Below the pieces are notes generated by a model. The model had not been told where the DNA came from. It saw only the letters and a list, made by a program, of their open reading frames with translations, and did not search any database. This document shows, piece by piece, positions 6,095 through 8,294 of a DNA stretch of 8,294 bases (position 1 is its first letter; every line of letters begins with the position of its first letter). The stretch is taken from the NCBI GenBank assembly GCA_018817205.1, contig JAHIUE010000095.1:1-8294 (forward strand), written 5' to 3'. The position numbers were made by a program, and so were the translations under genes. Origin of the DNA: Patescibacteria group bacterium. Its GTDB lineage: Bacteria; Patescibacteriota; Microgenomatia; Daviesbacterales; UBA10151.

Positions 6095-6886
6095 TTATCC
6101 TGTCCACGAAGTCATGAAGAAACTTACAACCAGCACAATAATTCCTATACCAATATATTCCCATCCCACTCTCCTGGTTAATCTTCCTTTCAAAAAATGA
6201 GTGGCTATGCCCAAAATAACGTACATTGCGGATGAAAGCGCCAGCGAACGGATTGTTGCTGATGACGGCCAAAAAGAGAAAGACAACGCCAGTTCCCCCA
6301 TTACCAAACTCAAAATAAAACTCTGTATTACATCCGCTACACTAATTCTATCCGCCATCTTAATAGACCAAATTGCCTGCAGAATAAGCGGAAAACTGAC
6401 CAGGAAAACCGCCACCCCATTCCATAAAAATAATAAATTAAAGGCCGAAATTACATGGAATAAAAAGAAGGCGGATAAAAGCGTAAAAAGAAAACTTGCG
6501 GTGGAGGCAACCCTATACAGAGGAATTGTGCGAAGACTTGCCACATTATACACATTCTGCGCCAAGAGCAACAAATAGAAGGTCGAACCAAAAATAACTG
6601 CCACCGGCAGCCTGGTTAACCACCTTACCGGCAGTAAAAAATAGAAACTGGCAACGGCTACGGTAAAAAAAGTCGGCAAGATCAAAAGTATAAAAGCCTT
6701 TGTCGGGTTCAATCCTTCCCAGAGAGACCATAAAGACAGGATATAGGCCCCAACTGCCAACCCTCCTAAAAAGTGGAACCGCAGGTTAAAATCCACCAGT
6801 TGCGTAGATAATAATCCTATGGCTAGCAGGAGTGAGGTAGCGATTATTTTATGCCGTTTGTTTAAATGTAAAACTTGATTCATCAT
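6095..6886 (-). CDS. Multi-pass integral membrane protein, function unknown
   Basis: A 263-residue, very hydrophobic protein with about nine predicted membrane segments (roughly 13-30, 36-55, 61-83, 88-108, 122-145, 147-167, 178-198, 202-219, 232-252) and short polar or basic loops. No transporter, enzyme or receptor motif is recognised. It may belong to one of the DUF families of membrane proteins found beside ruvC in Microgenomates (possibly DUF5656), but that is from memory and uncertain. I chose the ATG at 6886, which overlaps the ruvC stop as ATGA and gives MMNQVLHL. A second ATG follows directly at 6883. A more upstream ATG at 6913 would add nine residues that are only the ruvC C-terminal codons in another frame. 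No Shine-Dalgarno is evident, so coupling to ruvC is likely. It is the last gene of the yebC-ruvC cluster, and its job there is unknown. Confidence 0.8.
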   Translation of the reverse strand: MMNQVLHLNKRHKIIATSLLLAIGLLSTQLVDFNLRFHFLGGLAVGAYILSLWSLWEGLNPTKAFILLILPTFFTVAVASFYFLLPVRWLTRLPVAVIFGSTFYLLLLAQNVYNVASLRTIPLYRVASTASFLFTLLSAFFLFHVISAFNLLFLWNGVAVFLVSFPLILQAIWSIKMADRISVADVIQSFILSLVMGELALSFSFWPSSATIRSLALSSAMYVILGIATHFLKGRLTRRVGWEYIGIGIIVLVVSFFMTSWTG

Positions 6887-7416
6887 TTGCTTGCCAATTT
6901 TAATACATGGCATATGGCGATTGCCAACGCATCCGTGGCATCATCCAAATGCCCCCCCTTCCGTTTTAACTTTAATTTATTTCTGCGGCGTCCGGGCGTG
7001 CCTAAAAACTTTCTTACCCCGTCATGGACCTGATTTTTATCAGCCCTACCCGAACCTGCCACCAGAAGTTTTATTTGCGGACCGGTATAATCCTGAAACG
7101 GAATTTTGTGTTGGGCGGCTGTTAACATAATTACCCCCCTAGCTTGGCCTACCATTATGGCAGTCCTTGTATTTGCCCCAAAAAATAACATCTCGCATAT
7201 CATTTGATCAGGTTTATATTTTTGGATAATACCGGAAAGTTCACTATAAATCATATAAAGCCTATCCTGCATTAATTTCTCTTTAGGCGTGTAAATATTT
7301 CCGTAAGTTACAAGTTCAATACCGTAATCAAATTCCCTACCCAAGATATCATCAGGTATTTTTATAATTCCGTAACCGGTGGTGGCTGTTCCGGGATCAA
7401 TCCCTAAAATTATCAT
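6883..7416 (-). CDS. ruvC: Holliday junction resolvase RuvC
   Basis: A 177-residue protein, close to the 173 of E. coli RuvC. RuvC is a dimeric, metal-dependent endonuclease that cuts Holliday junctions symmetrically after RuvAB branch migration. All four acidic catalytic positions are present: D7 in LGIDPGTATTGYG, E75 in ICEMLFFGANTRTA, and D159 and D162 in LDDATDALAIA. The GSGRADKNQV segment (121-130) is also typical. Between it and the last catalytic motif is a basic stretch, GRRRNKLKLKRKGG (142-155), longer and more positive than in E. coli, probably a DNA contact. The start at 7416 (MIILGIDPG) fits the family. An upstream pair of ATGs at 7434/7431 has a GAAGAG 4-7 nt before it and would add six residues, so a slightly longer N-terminus cannot be excluded. 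The gene overlaps yebC by 20 nt and the membrane-protein gene by 4 nt. ruvA and ruvB are not in the window. Confidence 0.95.
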   Translation of the reverse strand: MIILGIDPGTATTGYGIIKIPDDILGREFDYGIELVTYGNIYTPKEKLMQDRLYMIYSELSGIIQKYKPDQMICEMLFFGANTRTAIMVGQARGVIMLTAAQHKIPFQDYTGPQIKLLVAGSGRADKNQVHDGVRKFLGTPGRRRNKLKLKRKGGHLDDATDALAIAICHVLKLASK

Positions 7417-8128
7417 AGACTTTTTGTACATCATCCAGCTCTTCCAGTTTCTCTATAAAATCCAGTACTTTTTTTGCTATTTCCGGATCGGTAATATTTA
7501 TTAAAGAAACGGGTTTCATGGTAATTTCCTGCAATTCCACCCTATACCCTGCCTGGGTAATTTTTGTACTCATAGTATTTAACTCCGGGCTTTGTACATA
7601 TACTAAATACTCTTGCATATCTTTTAATTCATCGACATCTTCTGCCCCCAAATCTATAAGCTCCAGCACTTCATCTTCCATACTTCCCCCTTTCCCCTTG
7701 ACCCTTATCTTACCTATCCTCTGAAACATATAGGCCACTGCCCCCTGCCCTGCCAGAGAACCTCCATTTTTCTCAAACAGATTCTTAATCTCCGCATGAG
7801 TCCTAAGTTTGTTGTCGGTTACTGCTTCTATTAAAAAGGCTACCTTACCCGGTCCAAAACCTTCGTAAGTCACCTCTTCCAAAGTCTGACCCGGCAATCT
7901 GCCTAAGCCCCTATCAATAGCCCTCTGGACATTCTCCTTAGGCATATTAACTTCTTTTGCCCCTTCCATGGCCACTCGAAGCCTGGGGTTAGACTGGGGA
8001 TCGCCGGAGCCGCCCATTTTAGCCGCAATAGTAATAGCATTGGCAATTTTGGTAAAAGTCTGGCCTCTTTTAATATCCGCCGCCCCCTTTTGCCTTTTGA
8101 TTGTAGACCACTTGGAATGTCCAGACAT
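7397..8128 (-). CDS. yebC: YebC/PmpR family (TACO1-like) regulatory protein
   Basis: A 243-residue protein of normal family length (about 240-250). The start is the family hallmark MSGHSKWSTIKRQKGAAD followed by KRGQTFTKI. Further conserved blocks are NPRLRVAMEGAKEVNMPKENVQRAI (about 47-71), the YEGFGPGKVAFLIEAVTDNKLRT region (about 89-110) and the FEKNGGSL(A)...GAVAYMF segment (about 118-134). The C-terminus ends ELDDVQKVYDNF, as usual. The family was described as transcription regulators (YebC, PmpR). More recent work on bacterial members and mitochondrial TACO1 points to a ribosome-associated role in translating difficult sequences such as proline runs, which would suit the proline-rich linkers encoded nearby, though that link is only inference. 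It is the first gene of a cluster with ruvC, a pairing common in bacteria. No Shine-Dalgarno precedes the ATG; an extended -10 box sits just upstream. Confidence 0.96.
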   Translation of the reverse strand: MSGHSKWSTIKRQKGAADIKRGQTFTKIANAITIAAKMGGSGDPQSNPRLRVAMEGAKEVNMPKENVQRAIDRGLGRLPGQTLEEVTYEGFGPGKVAFLIEAVTDNKLRTHAEIKNLFEKNGGSLAGQGAVAYMFQRIGKIRVKGKGGSMEDEVLELIDLGAEDVDELKDMQEYLVYVQSPELNTMSTKITQAGYRVELQEITMKPVSLINITDPEIAKKVLDFIEKLEELDDVQKVYDNFRD

Positions 8129-8135
8129 GACAAAT

Positions 8136-8144
8136 ATTCTAACA
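8136..8144 (-). promoter_or_regulatory. Extended -10 promoter of yebC
   Basis: On the minus strand TGTTAGAAT (TAGAAT at 8136-8141 with the upstream TG of an extended -10). No good -35 is found at 17 nt. Transcription would begin about 7 nt downstream, near 8129, almost at the yebC ATG (8128), giving a leaderless or nearly leaderless mRNA. Confidence 0.55.
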
Positions 8145-8172
8145 TAAATTCAAGCAAACAAAATACGAAACG

Positions 8173-8202
8173 TTGACAAGTAATATCTTTTCTATCTATA
8201 CT
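8173..8202 (+). promoter_or_regulatory. Promoter of the divergent gene at the right edge
   Basis: TTGACA (8173-8178), 18-nt spacer, TATACT (8197-8202), a near-consensus sigma-70-type promoter. The expected start near 8209 is only about five bases before the ATG at 8214, and no Shine-Dalgarno is present. Confidence 0.7.
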
Positions 8203-8213
8203 TCATCACTTAG

Positions 8214-8294
8214 ATGGACGATTCTTCTTCACTCTCCAGCATGACCCAAAAAGCGATTGATGCCGCGCTTGATTCAAAATGGGAAGAAGCCCTC
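8214..8294 (+). CDS. TPR-like protein, N-terminus only
   Basis: Twenty-seven codons are visible before the window ends. After a Ser-rich start (MDDSSSLSS) the sequence TQKAIDAALDSKWEEAL follows the spacing of a tetratricopeptide-repeat helix (A...AL....WEEAL), so the product probably begins with a TPR-like repeat, as found in many small CPR proteins. It is divergent from yebC. The ATG at 8214 is placed about 12 nt after a strong -10 box and has no Shine-Dalgarno, so near-leaderless translation is likely. A second ATG at 8241 could serve as an alternative start. Too little is visible to assign a function. Confidence 0.65.
   Translation, partial: MDDSSSLSSMTQKAIDAALDSKWEEAL

Noticed and set aside
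6883..7416. Reading the RuvC fold as a transposase or Cas nuclease
   Set aside because: Size, all four catalytic acids in RuvC order and linkage to yebC identify the housekeeping resolvase.

Overview
The window looks like a chromosomal piece of a Candidate Phyla Radiation (Patescibacteria) bacterium, most likely of the Microgenomates group. This is inferred from the gene style: a yebC-ruvC-membrane protein cluster, large secreted proteins with a shared 'P-x-G ... QQ-x-x-K-S-x-A' N-terminus, cohesin and dockerin domains, weak or absent Shine-Dalgarno sites, and AT-rich spacers with AATTAGAAATT-type repeats. TGA is used as a stop (yebC, ruvC and the first cohesin gene), so the code is the ordinary bacterial one.

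Left half, 1-5152, minus strand: a four-gene surface-protein operon read right to left. First (4220-5152) comes an anchored or secreted protein with a Thr/Val/Pro linker and two GWN...GYW repeats. Next (907-4200) is a 1097-residue Cys-rich multidomain protein with an internal type I dockerin. Third (266-904) is a membrane-anchored single cohesin protein. Last (1-269, cut by the window edge) is a secreted protein that begins with a second cohesin-like domain. The genes are 19 nt, 2 nt and -4 nt apart, so they are probably co-transcribed. The simplest model is that the cohesin proteins hold the dockerin protein at the cell surface, a very small cellulosome-like attachment pair.

Middle, 5153-6094: about 940 bases with no credible gene. 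It holds a promoter and a 10-bp inverted repeat just upstream of the surface operon, two less AT-rich islands with several possible RNA stems, a perfect DnaA-box match, a pair of 17-bp direct repeats spaced 22 bp, and AT-rich short repeats.

Right part, 6095-8128, minus strand: yebC (translation/regulatory factor), ruvC (Holliday junction resolvase) and a multi-pass membrane protein, each overlapping the next. At the right edge a divergent gene (8214 onward, plus strand) begins, with a TPR-like N-terminus. The 85-nt divergent region carries two promoters placed so close to the start codons that both genes are probably translated from nearly leaderless mRNAs.

The best candidate for something new is the cohesin/dockerin surface operon, with its shared N-terminal targeting motif and its unusually structured upstream spacer.
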